Shown: positions 35,301 to 48,322 of the stretch, in pieces | How positions within the stretch are numbered: position 1 is the stretch's first letter | How the letters are laid out: each line of letters begins with the position of its first letter | From: Stereum hirsutum FP-91666 SS1 | Taxonomy: Eukaryota > Basidiomycota > Agaricomycetes > Russulales > Stereaceae | DNA length: 64,000 nt | Reading direction: 5' to 3' | Assembly (NCBI RefSeq): GCF_000264905.1 | Contig: NW_006763155.1 | Span: 209,871-273,870 of the forward strand | Translations under genes and position numbers: made by a program | Notes under the pieces: generated by a model | What the model was told of the DNA's origin: nothing | The model's input: the letters and a program-made list of their open reading frames with translations, nothing else | Database searches by the model: none

Positions 35301-38210
35301 CGAAACGATGTGGCGCCGATTGTGGCGATGCCAGTGAGTTCATGCATTGATGACGTCATGTTCGTTTTTCCCTCTTCCCTCTCATCCTCTTTGCTTCCTT
35401 TCTGTGACGACCACGACAGACCGCCGCCTAAAAAGCAGACTATGATGGAGATGCAACTACGATGCTGGCTTCGCTTTGCGGACAGACTTTATACAATCTG
35501 CGTCTTCTCTGTTCTCCGTGACTCGGACTTGCCTATGGCTCATGGACTTTGGTGCTAGGAGGCAGCTGGAGGCAGAGATGTCTCGTACTTGAGATCGATT
35601 TCGTGCACAGGTCTCCTCTTCAAAGCTTCAGTATCACGGAGTGAACTACATCGTCCAGAATTCAAGCTGGCAGCCCGTCATTGAGAGTGACTGATACTGG
35701 ATAAGTTGGGATCCGCGCGTTCGAAGTAAGCTCCTCCCAAGCCTATCTTCCCCGCCTCGTTCTCATCCGTCCGAGGGACGATTTATTTTCGCAAACTTCT
35801 AGATATATCGGCTATACCATTGCTGAGGTATACCAGTTCATTTTTTTGACATAATATACCTCAGAATTATGCCCATACTGGCGCACCGAACGCAGCACTC
35901 ACTCCACTTGTCTTTTGCATTTCAATCTCTTCGCTTATCATCTTATTACAAGGCGGAATACCGCTCATCGTCGTCTCCGTCACCCTCAGCCTATATTTGG
36001 GGCGTAATAAATCTGAATAGCCCTTGTCGTCGATTTGATGAGCCTGCGCGTCTCATTCTGCATGTCTTCGCCGAATTGTGGCTGCTCGATCCGTTCAGGA
36101 AGATGACCCTAATTTCTGCCTCACGACTGTGACTTACTCCCTTCCGATTGCTTTGCCGCTCTATTCATTGTGCCGTTCCAACGCTCCGGGTCTCTGGACT
36201 GTGTGTTATATTTGAACCTAAAGCCTTCAACGGTGACGCTTGATCCTCGCCTGCCTAGAGACCGATCTCGTTCGCGATACAGGCTGACGTTCGGTACACT
36301 CCGTCGCGCATCCATCCTCCTTTTCGATCCCACACCATGGATGTATCTCATACAATTGGCTGTCGTCACTCGCTCACTTCTACTTCATGTCTGTCCGTCG
36401 GGACTGTGTACTTTTATCGTTTGATGGAGCTGAGACCATCCCGCTGGAACTCTTAGTCCCACTCTTATTTCTGAAGTAGCGCTACCCTGCGTGAGCTTTG
36501 TATCCTGCTCATCGGCCCTCACCCTAATATTTGATGGAGATGGTTTGACCAAGTATTAGGTTTCCTCTGCAATAGTATTCGCAACAGTGACCCTGCTAGT
36601 CCTACAACTAAGTAGTCTCTCTATAAACCTCAAAAGCCCTCACCACATCCTGCGACATTTGATCTCGTAGAACATAGAGAAAGCACGACGGTAACGCGGA
36701 AGCATGAAATTCACCGAGTACCATAACGGCTTCAAAAGGCTGGCGAAGATGAGATCGTCAGTAGCGGAACATCGGTCGCAAGGTACGACGAGCAGGCAAA
36801 GTTAAAACGGTTGGAGTCTACGAAGCCGTACAGACTACGAACGTGGGTTTCAGTGCGGAGCTGATTCGAGTGAACGGGGCAGAGAGGGAGTAGTCAGCAA
36901 CATTTTAGTCCGCATAGTCTACCGGTGGACATCTGTGTGCATCCAGTCAAGGTCATAGTTCACCCAATCGAAGATGAAGTCGGAGCGGGAACGACAAACA
37001 GAATGTCGAAAAACAAGATGCCAAAAAATAGAATAAAGGGAGAAGAAAGAAAATCGTCAATAATCGAGTGAAATTTCCCACGAGGAGACATGAAGGACAG
37101 GAAGGATCAGACCACGGTAGGTCACGCTGACGAGAGTGAATAAAGAGGAAATTGGATGTTGAGCACGAATGACATGACGAAGAATGAATAACGGCGCACG
37201 ATCCACGACGCGTCGCTGTCATGCACTCCATCATCACGCCATCAGGAAGCTATGAACAGTCCATGCATGGGTGTATGCGTAGATGTGTGCGTATGGAGGG
37301 TGCCATCGAACAGCTCGACTGGCATGACTGATGGCTGACCGAAGACTTTAATATGACAAGGCCAAAAACATCGCATGTACGCATATATATGCATGCTTAT
37401 TGATTTATGTATGTATCTATCCGTGTATGCGATGAAGAGCCAATGCTCTCGAAGCACGACACGGAGCAAAAGCTCGAGCATGATGTGGTCAACGCGCGAA
37501 CTCTGATACCGAGTCAGTTCTCCATGCCTATACATCGGAAAGGCTCGTGGTACGACAAGGAACAAATGTTTCGATGTCCTTATAAAGCAAAGGCTCGATG
37601 TTGTATACATCGCGAACCCTCCATGTCTCGTAGTGGGCAAACACCCGAAGTATTATATGTCGCAACCGCTCGATGTCACGTATACAGCAAATGCCGTTCC
37701 TTCCTCCGAGCTTCGATCCAGCTTCGAAAAAAGGCTTCGAACGAAAGCCTAAACGCAAATACGGACGAATATGAACGTCTAAGCGCGCACGCTAGTACGA
37801 GACAACAGTATCCAGCCAGCCCAAGCCATCAGCCCAGCCAGCTGGCCATCCGGCCAGCCCACCACTTAGTCGATCACCGAAGACGATCGCCGTTCGGCCG
37901 AGACGGTGACGATGACTGTTCGCTTGAGACGAGGACGATGATAAGTAACACTAAATCGGGATAGGATGGGTTCGCGCTCTCTCTGAGCTCGGGTACGTGT
38001 CCAGAAAATAACGTAGTCTTCCGTGCGCAAGACAAACGCCCGACCAGCCTCAAAACCAAGCACAAGAAAGAAACGCGAGGCGGAACCAAAAGAGACGAAA
38101 AAATGAACCGATCAAAGACCGATGACCACCTAAGACCACCCAAAAACACCTACCACTGCAAATTCCATAAGAAAAGAAAACAAACCGAGAAGAATAGAGG
38201 ACGTACGGTC
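32320..38210. other. No gene recognised between gene B and LOR-R copy 2
   Basis: Counterpart of 8,830-14,660. A - strand frame of 152 codons (34,655-35,113) is open, but the same region is interrupted in units 1 and 3. Also present: a ggga-rich tract at about 35,281-35,303 and a block of gccagc words at 37,812-37,862. The minisatellite is listed separately. Confidence 0.4.
37560..37694. repeat. 25-bp minisatellite, unit 2
   Basis: About five copies of the 25-base unit, clear starts at 37,587, 37,612, 37,637 and 37,662, of the type gcaaaggctcgatgttgtat. Homologous to the arrays at 13,980 and 58,598. Confidence 0.7.
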
Positions 38211-38216
38211 TGCTGC

Positions 38217-39235
38217 TCCCCGATGGCCTCTCTCTCTCATATTCAAGATCTTGCGCGATATCTGGCTGACGACGCGTTCTGTGCCGAGAAGGGTTATGAT
38301 CGCTGATCTACGGGCGAGGGGAGATATGAATGGATCGTTGGTCGTTAGTGTCGTGCGACATCTGAAGTAGGAGAGGAGGAGATAGAGAGAGTGCGAAGAA
38401 AGAAAGAGAGGCGTAATGGGTGAAAGACGAAGGGCGAGGGAAAATAGTGGCGCATGTATCTCGGAAATGACTCAAAGATACCGTACAAAATGGCAATGCT
38501 GGTAGACAAAGAAAAAGAAAGCAAAAGGAAAACGAAACGCACCAATCGAACTGATCTCTTTCACGTTCCAACTCCATGAGGTCGTGCGAGGAGGAGGCAG
38601 CGTTGGCGGATGCGAGGTTGGGGAAGGAGGCGATCATGCGGGAAGAGCCGACTGTGTTTGCGGCGTTAGTAGTCAGTTGAGGTGATACGGAGAATGATGA
38701 GAGCACGGAGAATGATGAGAGCACGGAGAATGGTAAGAATGAATGAAGAGGAAAAGTAAATAGGATGGGAATGAGACGGTGAATGAAGACGAAAAAAAAG
38801 GGAGGGGGTAGTAGACGGGCAACGCACTAGGGAACTTCTTCTTGACCGTAAAGAGATCAGCCCCATCCATGGCCTCGATCAACTACGTCTTGTGGAGCGC
38901 GAAAGCTTTTTCATGAACGGTGAAGAGCGGCATTTGACTTGCGTCTCTGAATTCTGTGGAACGATGGAGCACAGTCGACATGCGCATACTGTATCCCATC
39001 GTCGAAGAAACGCACCCTTATGATCCTGCCAACTAAGCGCCTGCTCATGACATCTCATCACACCCTACCCCGCCGAATTCTGAATACTAAAGTCGTCTCC
39101 GCTAAAGCTCCACATATTCTCCTTCATGGCGAGCGTCTCGACGAGGGGCATACAGAAGGCGGCGTTGAGGCCGATGGGCGGGTGGAAGGGCTCGAGGAGG
39201 ACGGAGTGGGAGGTTGAGTGGCCGAAGAGTCCCAT
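38217..39235 (-). pseudogene. LOR-R copy 2: LURP-one-related gene with stop codons and a frameshift
   Basis: Reverse-strand exons about 39235-39016, 38953-38828, 38651-38543 and 38307-38217. Exon 1 is the best preserved N-terminus here: MGLFGHSTSHSVLLEPFHPP, GLNAAFCMPLVETL, KENMWSFSGDDFSIQ. It then hits TAG where copies 1 and 3 have CAG, followed in frame by VMRCHEQALSWQDHK. Exon 2 gives MPLFTVHEKAFALHKT, then another TAG (CAG in copy 3), then LIEAMDGADLFTVKK. Exon 3 gives IGSSRMIASFPNLASA; exon 4 gives LGTERVVSQISRKILNMRE followed by a 2-bp insertion in a gagaga tract. At least three lesions, none shared with copy 1. Not expected to make a functional protein. Confidence 0.72.
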
Positions 39236-39249
39236 TCCGGCTGCGTTTC

Positions 39250-42200
39250 GTTGTGGGTGGGTTGTTTTGGGCGAGCGTGGAGGTATGGGAGGATAGAAAG
39301 CGAGGTTTATAGCGCCGAGGAAGGAAGGGGGCCGATGTGCAAAGCGTTCGAGCTACGCCTCGAGTGCCAATCGAAACAGGGTCGGACGTCGTGCAAACTG
39401 ACTCTGAGCGTTTGGTGTGCGCATTGTTTGTGCGTGCCTGGTGGCCGTGTTGATTGATTTGGAGGAACAGAGAAGGAGCGAGAGAAGGAGAAGAAAGAGG
39501 CGTCGGAGGTTGAGACGAGGCGATGTGGCGACGCGATGAGCTTTGGATTGAGGTGGCGGAGAGGTCCGGACCGGCGTGGGCCGAGTGGGCGCTTTTTTCT
39601 CTTTTCCTCAACGACGACGATCGTCACTCGACGCTCTCTACGACCAACAGCCATCGCGCCTCAAAGACAGGCTCGTACTAACCTGTACTAACCCAGGCTA
39701 ACCCGTACTCTCAGCTTCTCTCGTGACTTAGCTCCTGGTATACTCGTGGCTGGGTGCGTACTGGGACTCCTCGTTTCTGCACGCTCCTCGTCATCCACAA
39801 ACTGGCCTCTCCAAGCTCTCTCCTACGCCCACTCATCCTCCATCTATGGTCCTCGCGCGCTGTATGCGGTTGAACTCCCGACGATCTCTGTTGCAGCTCC
39901 AACGAGACTCCCACTCGTCTCCACCATCGTACGTCTCCTTCGTGAGTGGATTCTTACCATCGTTATCGTTCTCTCCATATCGAACTACCCCTAGCTGAGT
40001 CGTCCCCTTTGATCCCCGATCTCTTCGTCATGTACACGCTGGCCTCTGGAAATACTCATCTAGTAACACTCACCCTCCATCTATGGTCCACGCGTGCTGC
40101 ATGCGATTGGAGGTTAATGGCCGGATGCGACGATGCGCTGCTACTCGTACTCGCCTCCGCCCTCGTACGTGTCCTTCGTGAGTGGTCTCTTCCTCGTCGT
40201 CTTTTTTCCCTCCTGAATCATCCGTCCCCAGCGAACGATCCCTCCATTCTCGAGCCACCACTCTTCCCTCGTTACCACGCCTCCGAAGTAATGTCGCTGG
40301 GTATTCCTGCTCAGTACCCACAACTGTTGGCGATTTCACTTCCGATGAAGGTACGTGTTCTCAGCTGCCTTTCCTCCGTTTCTCTGCGAACTGGGTCGTA
40401 CTTTGATCTCGGATGTATCCGTCCACACGCTTTCGGATGTATACGCCTACACGCCTGCTGGTGCCTCTTAGAGGTCCTCTGTTACCCTTAGTCTGCGTCC
40501 GTTCGTCACTTGTCTTTGGGTCCCGGGTGACGTATGCCATTGAAGGCCAGAGAACAGGTCGTGCGCTTTTGTCTTTCGTAACTCGTATTCTCCTTCGTGG
40601 TAAAAGTCTCGTCGTCGTGGTCTCCTCGTGAATAGCCTATCTGCAGATGATTGCTCCCCCATCTCATTACTCCAAATCCTTCACTACCACGCCTAAGGAC
40701 AACTGTTACAGGATAAGACACCATCCATATTCCTACTCGCATCTTGTGGACCCTTCACTTTCGATGTGCTCGCTATCGTTCTTGAACCGCCTCTTCTCCG
40801 TTTTTCCGTGGACTATATGCTTTTGATGTCAGAGTTACTCATCATCCGTGCGCTTGTCTTTGGGGTCCTCTGTACATATCGTCATCTCCGCATTACGGGT
40901 GATACATGCGCTTTGAAGACTGGACTGTACTTGGTGCGATAATAAGGCTAAAGTTTCTTTACCGCAGCTGTAGCCTCAACGCTCCGTCACTGGGCTCGTT
41001 GTTCAACTCTGAACGACGTCTAAGCTTAGACGGGCGCTTCTCCGAGCGTTCGATTCAGATGTGTCGCCGGCGGATAGGTTTCTTTCTTCTACATCGCTTG
41101 ACTTGAATCCTTGTCCAGATCTAGGTGTTCATACCAGTGAGGAATCATGTTCCGCTCAGTCTCATTCACATTTTTCTCCGTGTACATTACGCTAAATATA
41201 ATACCCTTTGAATCTAACGCTCTCCTCTCCGACCATCATACTCCTTCCTCGTCCGAACCCTCCGATTAGACCTCGCTGTTTCACATCATGTCAGCCAAGT
41301 AACCACCGTTGAACAAATGGACAGCCGGTCTACTTGCATTACTGACATCCACAATCCATCGATAAATGCACTTCTTCATTCTCTCTCTCGCTGCATTCTG
41401 ACCGGCGCCTTCGCCTTAGTATACAGCCTGCCTGCATGCGTCTTTGGTCCCATTTCGACCATGCCGCACAGCTATGCATATAGCGTACCTCTTCGTGCCT
41501 AGCTTTGGTATTGGGACTCGGAACCTGGGACTTGACTTGCACGGTGTGCGAGGTCCTTGCACTTGGCCAGCATATGACGGAATCGCAGCCGACTCGGTTT
41601 TTGATGGATTGATTCCGTTCGAACGAAGAGCGGAAAATCCGCTTGGGATTCTGGGAGTGGCTGTGATGGTTCATCCTTCTTCCTTCGTGAAATGGTTGTG
41701 TGGTTACATCTAATGATTTGGGATGAGTCGTTGAATACGAAGAGCAAAGACGGTGAACTATGTGTCCCGTTGTATGTTCTCCTGAAAACGTCTATGTCCT
41801 CCTGCTCATACTTCTTTATACTTTGATCGCGGGTGATACACGGTCATACTTCCATCCCTCCGGTCGATGCTTTTCTGACGTGGATTATCTGGTTTTTGGA
41901 CACTGCATGGCTATCGTCGTCAACAGACCAGTCTCGCCTGTTTTCTGTACGCTTTGAACCCCTACGTGCGGTGTATGCGCTTTCAAACTGGAGGCTCGAC
42001 TTAGTACTGGATTTGGTGGTGAGGTCTATGAGCGCAGAATCTTGAACCTGGGCTGTATCTATTACGCGACTCGTACTTGTCTCCGCTCTCATCTGCGAAC
42101 TTCTCCTTCGTAATCCTCTTGGTTCCCTCCTGATAACTCTTCGAATTACCGGCACAACTCTGTCACTACCGCGCCTCGGAAAACTGCTACTGCTCCTTGC

Positions 42201-43140
42201 GCTGGGTACAATATCAACATCATTGCGCTACTTTTGGTGGTTTCACTTTCACTTTTGAAGACACTCGTGTTTGGCTCTTCGGTCCTCTGTCTGTCTGCGG
42301 ACTCTACGCTTTTGTAATTCCATTTCTACTTGTCATCCTATACGTTTGTCTTTGGGGTTCCTCTGCTACCCTTCGTCTACCCTCGCTCGTCCTTCCTCTT
42401 TCCATCAGGGCGTGCTGGTGCTGAGGCCCTGGATATCCGGCACGATAACACAGAGTGATTACTTCCCTCTACTCTGATTCCCTCAATCAAGTAGGGAGTA
42501 ATGGTCATATCCCGTAGGATTCTGTGGCGATTCTTCTTGTGTTGGGATCGGAGGTATTGCTGCAGGATGAGTTTTGTTATTATAAGCTAACCAGCTACAT
42601 CAAGTCTTCTCAAGAGCTTAGTGTTAGTGTCGACATCGGTGATGTATCATGCTAAGCTCAGTCTTACTTGTATGTTTCTCCTGGTGCACATCGCTGACGA
42701 TATTCCCGTTCGAAGCTAAGATTATACATGTCACCTCGTCACTTTCTCATCAACCCACCTCGCAACCTCCCTCCATCCTTCCTCGTTATTACCACTAGGG
42801 GCCCACTCTCAATGAAAGAACGTTCGCTCGCGCTACTGCTGGTCGAGTCAGATGTCAACGACGACGCTGACTCCGACGGTGATAACGATAGCATCTCAAG
42901 GTCTGGGTCGACGGGAATGTCGCTCGCGGACGGTAGGACGCCATCGGGATTATCGCCACAATGTTCCACTAAAGCCTATCGCCACAGTTGGTCCAGCCTT
43001 AATCCTGAAATATTAAGTCGGTAGATGACAGAGGATGTGTGAATATGAGAAGTGACTAGGAAGAATCGTACTGGGGGGTGATGAGACAGGAATGTGAGAA
43101 GCCACGGAAGCGCAGGCTTTCAGCGTGTAAATGGGCGGTC
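39250..43140. other. No gene recognised upstream of LOR-R copy 2
   Basis: Counterpart of 15,660-19,830, with the same repeated words and no frame that is open in both units. Confidence 0.4.
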
Positions 43141-43149
43141 TCACGGCGC

Positions 43150-43970
43150 GAAGCTATTTCCAACGTGAACATTCTCTTTTACGAATTGAAAGGTTTGAAA
43201 AAGCACCACCGTAGGCATGGGCATGCAGTGTCCAGTATGCAGCGATACGTTTAGGTGATGTGCAGAACGAGAGATCTTTTGAGAATCGATGTGATTCCTC
43301 GTTTCATGAGGACCAGAGAAATGAGCGGAGAAGAATGTCCGGATAACTTGGGTGACGATGCGTGGTCGCGGACGGAGGAACGAGGACAAGCAAACATGCG
43401 TGCGGCACGCATCGCAACGGAAAAGAGCTAGAATGAATGTCGCCTGGTGACGAGTCCCAAGCACAATGACACGAGGAACGAATATACACAAAGCTATTGA
43501 CTGAGGTGATCAAGTACTGAGAGCATACAGCCCATGAACTACCGTGGTCACAATTGTGGTGGGCCCAGTTAGGGCATAGTTCACAGATCACAAAGGACAA
43601 GACACAATAATTCGAGGTGGAGAGCCTCAGAGTCTGAATGGTACAAAGCGGAGTCATGATCAGCCACTTGGCCATAGTTGAGAAAAGTGCATCCATATGT
43701 ATGGAATTGCTCGAATCCGTTGAGTCCGCTGAATATACACGGTCGTGGGCCACAAGAGTGACCATGAACAAACGATACAGCTGCACAAAAAAGTAAACGT
43801 GCCGTCTCGAGTACGAGGAATGCCATCCACGCTTCCGGCACCTGGTACACCCACATCCAGTACCGCTTCAGCATGCAGCGAGGACTTGGAAATGAGGGCC
43901 TATTGGCGAGATTTAATGAAAGGCAACTTCAAAGGAAATGTGTCGCGGAACCCACATATCGTTTAGTGGG
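43150..43970 (-). other. Conserved - strand block, unit 2: possible gene remnant, unidentified
   Basis: Counterpart of 19,840-20,740. The longest reverse frames are 160 and 116 codons, but the pieces that match unit 1 lie in different frames. One 98-codon frame contains VPEAWMAFLVLETARLLF followed by a Gly/Pro/Cys-rich turn, which would fit a membrane helix. Family not recognised. Confidence 0.35.
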
Positions 43971-43989
43971 TGCCAAATTCTGAGCTAGA

Positions 43990-45221
43990 CGTATCATTTG
44001 GTTGCTGACGAGCAAGCGCTTCTGGGACGAGGGCTGGCAAAACATTTATCTAACCTCCACCGTGGCTTTTTGAAGCACCAATCAGCGAAGAAGGTTCTGT
44101 GCACAATCTGTGTACCAGCATTAGGCGTAAATGCGCTGAAGACTAACAGGGCCCTGCGATTGGGCCGATCACCAGTCTCAAGTCTGTTAAAACGGCTGCA
44201 GATACCGTGTATGTGCGAGGAGCAGAAACCACTAAGCCTGGGTCTGAGGGTTGATCGTTCGAGATTGAGACTCGTCTCATCGTCTCGATGAGCAAGTCAA
44301 GTATTCCGTCGCCAGAGTTCGGTATGTCCTTGGATAGACATGCAGAGCGTAGGATCATGCATGAGGTGGGAGGTGAAAGCTACGAGTCCTGAACGATCGG
44401 CAATGGAGCAGACAAAAGATGAGACGTGGAAGTAGTTGGGAACGGGCCGTCAATGTCGACGGATATGAATGACCACAAACGGAGGCCGTGTATACCAAGT
44501 ATGTCGAGGTCGTGCACAGTGTACCGGAAGAGAGACGGACACACGAGATTCCAGAGTTATGTGCGGACACAAATCGAACACTGTGAGTCTGTAACCCAGA
44601 ACCGAGCTAGCCAGAATCTATCAGCTAATTGAGAGCTATTCGAGGGCGAAAAAGTCAAAAGGATAAGAGCAGTAAGCACCGAGATAAAGCAATAATGCGG
44701 TGGTCGTTCAAAGAACCATCGAGACAGCAGTGAAGGAGCTAAGGCTAGTGGTGAGGGCCGACGAAGAGGGGCGAGAAAAAATGGCACCGTCAGCCGATCC
44801 CGGTTCCGAGTTGGGCCGTTTCCGGACTCCCGCAATACGAATTTCTTTATCGCCACAATCGTGTCGCCACACCGCATCGTCTCACCTTCCTTTGCTCCGC
44901 CTCTCCTCCTCAAATGTACCCACACAACCTGCATACCAAAGCTAAGGCAGCGCTCACCATACGCCCACGAGATGCTAGACCCTACGACGCGCGGTATCGA
45001 GGCCCGTTCGCACTCGCAAGACAGCAGTAATTCAAGAGGAAAGTAGAACCTACGAGCCTCGGCCCCTCTACACCACCTCACCGTTGTCATCTCGCTCGAC
45101 GTCGGCTGTCAGATCTCAGCGCTTAGCAGCGCTATGGAGGAGGATATGGACCCTCTTCTCGCCCTCAATCCACCATCACTACACCTCCGGCTCTCTCATC
45201 TTATCTACGCGCAAACCGATC
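43990..45221. other. Unit 2/3 junction and LOR-L upstream flank; no gene recognised
   Basis: About 400 bp at the junction is partly alignable with 20,930-21,060. Then comes the common left end of the unit (from about 44,400), without the 421-bp element found in unit 2. Confidence 0.4.
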
Positions 45222-45963
45222 ATGGGTCTTCCGCCAACTGTAACGCTCTACCGGTCAAACCGTCTGCCTCGAACCCTTCGGCCTCCCATCCTCAACGCTA
45301 CAATGTGTATGCTCCATGGCGAGACGCTGGTAGTAAAGGAGACGATGGAGAGTTGCGGCAGCGATAGTCCCGGGGAACAGAGCTGCGGTGGGTAAGCGTA
45401 TAGTTGAAAGGGTACGTTTCGCTCTCTTTCATGACTCTCGTTGTCTCCTCCATCCCGTCTCTGTTCCTCGTCTTCCACTCCTGCCCCATAATTTTTTGTT
45501 TTACTTGTCAATCGAGCGCTCTGCTTGAACGAAGAGTTGGCGACAAGCGGATACTCGACCAAGGCTGTTCTGACTTTGGTCCTTTGTATACTGCACAGTT
45601 TATCGATACGATAGAAGCCGCCGATCTCTGCACGGCAAACGGGAAGTTGCCCAGTAAGCTCCTCCTATCCTTCTCTTACTCTATGTATTTACCCTATCAT
45701 TTTGTACCCAACCATGCAGTCATCCTTCCCCTCCGTGTCCTCTTACACTCCACCGCCTCCCCTTCCTATGTATTTCCACTATCGTATCTATCTGCTTCTA
45801 CCTTTCATCCTCGCGTCTCACTGGTTTTTGCGTCAACAGATGACTCTCTCCTCCAATCGATATTTGGATGCGAACGCATAATCGCCTCCTTCGACAACCA
45901 CGCCTCCGCAAACGCTTCGTCCTCCCACGCGATCTCATCGAGCTGTAGCGTAATGGTATTGGT
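45222..45963 (+). pseudogene. LOR-L copy 3: decayed LURP-one-related gene (best preserved left copy)
   Basis: Exon 1 (45222-45411) reads MGLPPTVTLYRSNRLP, TLRPPILNATMC, GETLVVKETMESCGSD, which aligns residue by residue with LOR-R copy 2 (MGL, EPFHPPIGLNAAFC, VETLAMKENMWSFSGDD). The shared TAA follows CGG, where LOR-R copy 3 has RGQ. Exon 2 (about 45,535-45,655) gives YTAQFIDTIEAADLCTANGK, and exon 3 (about 45,841-45,963) gives IFGCERIIASFDNHASA, then NASSSHAISSSC. No fourth exon was found. Alternatively, splicing at a gtaagc just before the stop would remove it, but would also remove the FSW strand. Confidence 0.65.
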
Positions 45964-45964
45964 A

Positions 45965-47990
45965 CGTTTTTCTCATTTATTCATTCGGTTGTTCTCTGTA
46001 CGACCTCAGCTTCATGCTCTCAACGCATTCATCGTTCCCTTTCTTACGTTGTCGTATCCCACATTCAAATAAACGACATTCCGACCCTCTCTTACCCACA
46101 TCCTTTGCGTTGCATTTTCTCCCAACCTTTCCCCCACTCTTTGAGGCATTTTCTCTATCAACCTCCTTGTACCAATTTTCACCATTCCTTTTTCACGGCT
46201 ACCGACTCGTCTACTTATACCTTACCACCATCCTCGTCTTCCTTTTCTTCCTATGCAGACATTTCGCTACCTATCACATCAAGTACATCATGTCTTGTCG
46301 CCCTCGCCCTCCTCATCCATGTTTTGCTACCTTCACGCGCCTTTCACTTGCGAATATATCCGCTTTTCTACCCTCCTCCGTGACTCCGACCCCGATAACA
46401 TAAATATATCGCTATATCTTCTAATCCTTCAACAAATTATACGTCGAATGATCTCACTTTGCAGCGCACTCCCTCCTTTCGCCCTTTGCTTCTTCGCGTC
46501 TCTCCACCCTTTTTCTATCCACCTGCGCGATCTTTCACTGGCTGCCTGCTTACCTCCTTGTACACAGATCAGCGATTGCATTCCTTACATGGTCCAAAAG
46601 GGTAGTAGATCACATACCGGTGACGATTCCTGAGTATGAGGGAGACGCTCCGTTCACCGCAGTATGTGAGTTACATTTCGATCCTGCGTCCTCTCTCACC
46701 CATTATTTGACCCATTTACGTGCCATCACCACCTGTGCTTGGATCTCGTGTGTTTGCCTGCGCGTTATGTGCTAATAAAGGACGCATTCGCATTCAGGAC
46801 TAGGGCACAGACAACATGAACGCTCATATGTTAGTAGCTAGAATGCGAAATTGGCCCTCGAGAAGTCCAGTCGTTGGTCGGGTTGCCAATGCATACGTCC
46901 ACGCTCAGCTTCCCTGTGCATTTGTTTCGGATATAAACGCGTTTGGATCAAAGCAACATCGGGAGGTATCTGTTCTTGATGCTCGAACCGACAGTTGTTC
47001 ATTCACTTGGGTGGCACACAACGGGTATGTTGGGTCTACGGCGTCGTGCGATCGCCTTCGTTGATGCTAGATGCACCTTCCTTATGCACCACGACTGATT
47101 CATTCGCACCTTTAGTCTAGGCTATACGCCAAATATAATCTTCGATCGGCATGTCCTTTGTATTCATCTACCGCAATATCCTCTTCGATTTTTCATTTTT
47201 TTCTTCTTACTTCGAACATGTCCCCTCAAGTGCTATATTCCAAACAATTTGGAGTCTCGGGACTCTCCGGCATCCGACACAACAATACTAGACGTGGGAG
47301 ATACCGCCGATGTGAACAGGAAGACAGTTGAACCCCTTCGCCCATGAGGCGTGTACGTCTTTCGAATCAACTTCCTTCCTCAGTCGACCCTCATCCAAGT
47401 GTCCAGGTAGGAATGAGTGTCGAGCGCCGTTCCATTTCCAACAGCCACTATGCCGATCTTGATTATTTCTGCTACGAAACGTTCGGCTCTCCAAGTGAGG
47501 CTCGCTTACGTCACAGATACAAGGCAGCGGGCAAAGTGCTTTAAACTTGGCTGGAGGTACCGTCCGAGTCACTCTCCTGTGCATGAAATCATTCAATGCA
47601 GTCTTGGACGTACTATCGTTCCTTTTGGCTTTAAGAGCCTTCTGATCCACTTCGAAGCAAGCACCAGCTATTGCGTTCTAGCCTTGTTCTTTAGACATTG
47701 AAGTCGGCGATGTGTTTTTACAATGTGCAACTGAGCTTGTACGATTGTTGGGTCACCCGTGTTTTGCGCGTGTTCGATCTCAAGGTTGAGTTCCCGAGGG
47801 CGGTCATAAAATTGGCTTGCTATTTCGACTCTGCACTCCCATGTTTAGGAACTGAGTGGCCTGAGCGCCCTTTTCCACGACAGCCCGCAGTACCATGACT
47901 TGGCCATCACCGTAAGTTGTCTAGCGTGCGATATTGTTAGCTTTATCTCACTACGAACGCACCACCGTATTAATCGTACGCGTTCTGAGC
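45965..47990. other. No gene recognised between LOR-L copy 3 and gene C promoter
   Basis: Counterpart of 1,565-3,418. Conserved block at about 47,210-47,880; no frame shared by all three units. Confidence 0.4.
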
Positions 47991-48033
47991 GGAGTGCTCC
48001 ACTCCCATGAAGCCTCATGTACATTAAATATAG
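47991..48033 (+). promoter_or_regulatory. Candidate core promoter of gene C: hairpin plus TATA-like box
   Basis: GGAGTG, ctc, CACTCC (6-bp arms) then attaaatatagg about 290 bp before the start codon; equivalent of 3419-3463. Confidence 0.4.
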
Positions 48034-48322
48034 GCCCGAGGGTTCCATACGACCTTCAAGTCGAAGGCGTCAATGGGCAATTCAGCGGGATGTTATCAAT
48101 CTAGACGCACACGAACGCTTTGAAAGAATCATGCTGCCAGCGGAAGGCAATGGTGCCTTCACGAAACAACGTGGTATATGCGTGCTGGGATCCTCTCACG
48201 AAAGAAGGTGTACATGGTCGTCCCTTCCCTCCGACGCGAGCTCGCTCACACCTTACGCTCACTCTCTCCCTCTTGCCTCCCAGTCACTTCTCACTGTAAA
48301 TCATCTTACACTGCTATAAGCT

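Larger units (their letters stand above)
20740..43990. repeat. Segmental tandem repeat, unit 2
   Basis: Second unit, longer than unit 1 because it has gained two inverted-repeat elements (21377-21797 and 23183-24944) and has about 330 bp at 20,760-21,090 that unit 1 lacks. Part of that stretch aligns with about 44,240-44,330 before unit 3, so unit 1 probably lost it. Gene order and orientation otherwise match unit 1. Start-codon spacing of the large genes is 23,452 bp (A to B) and 21,118 bp (B to C); most of the difference is the insertions. Confidence 0.8.
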
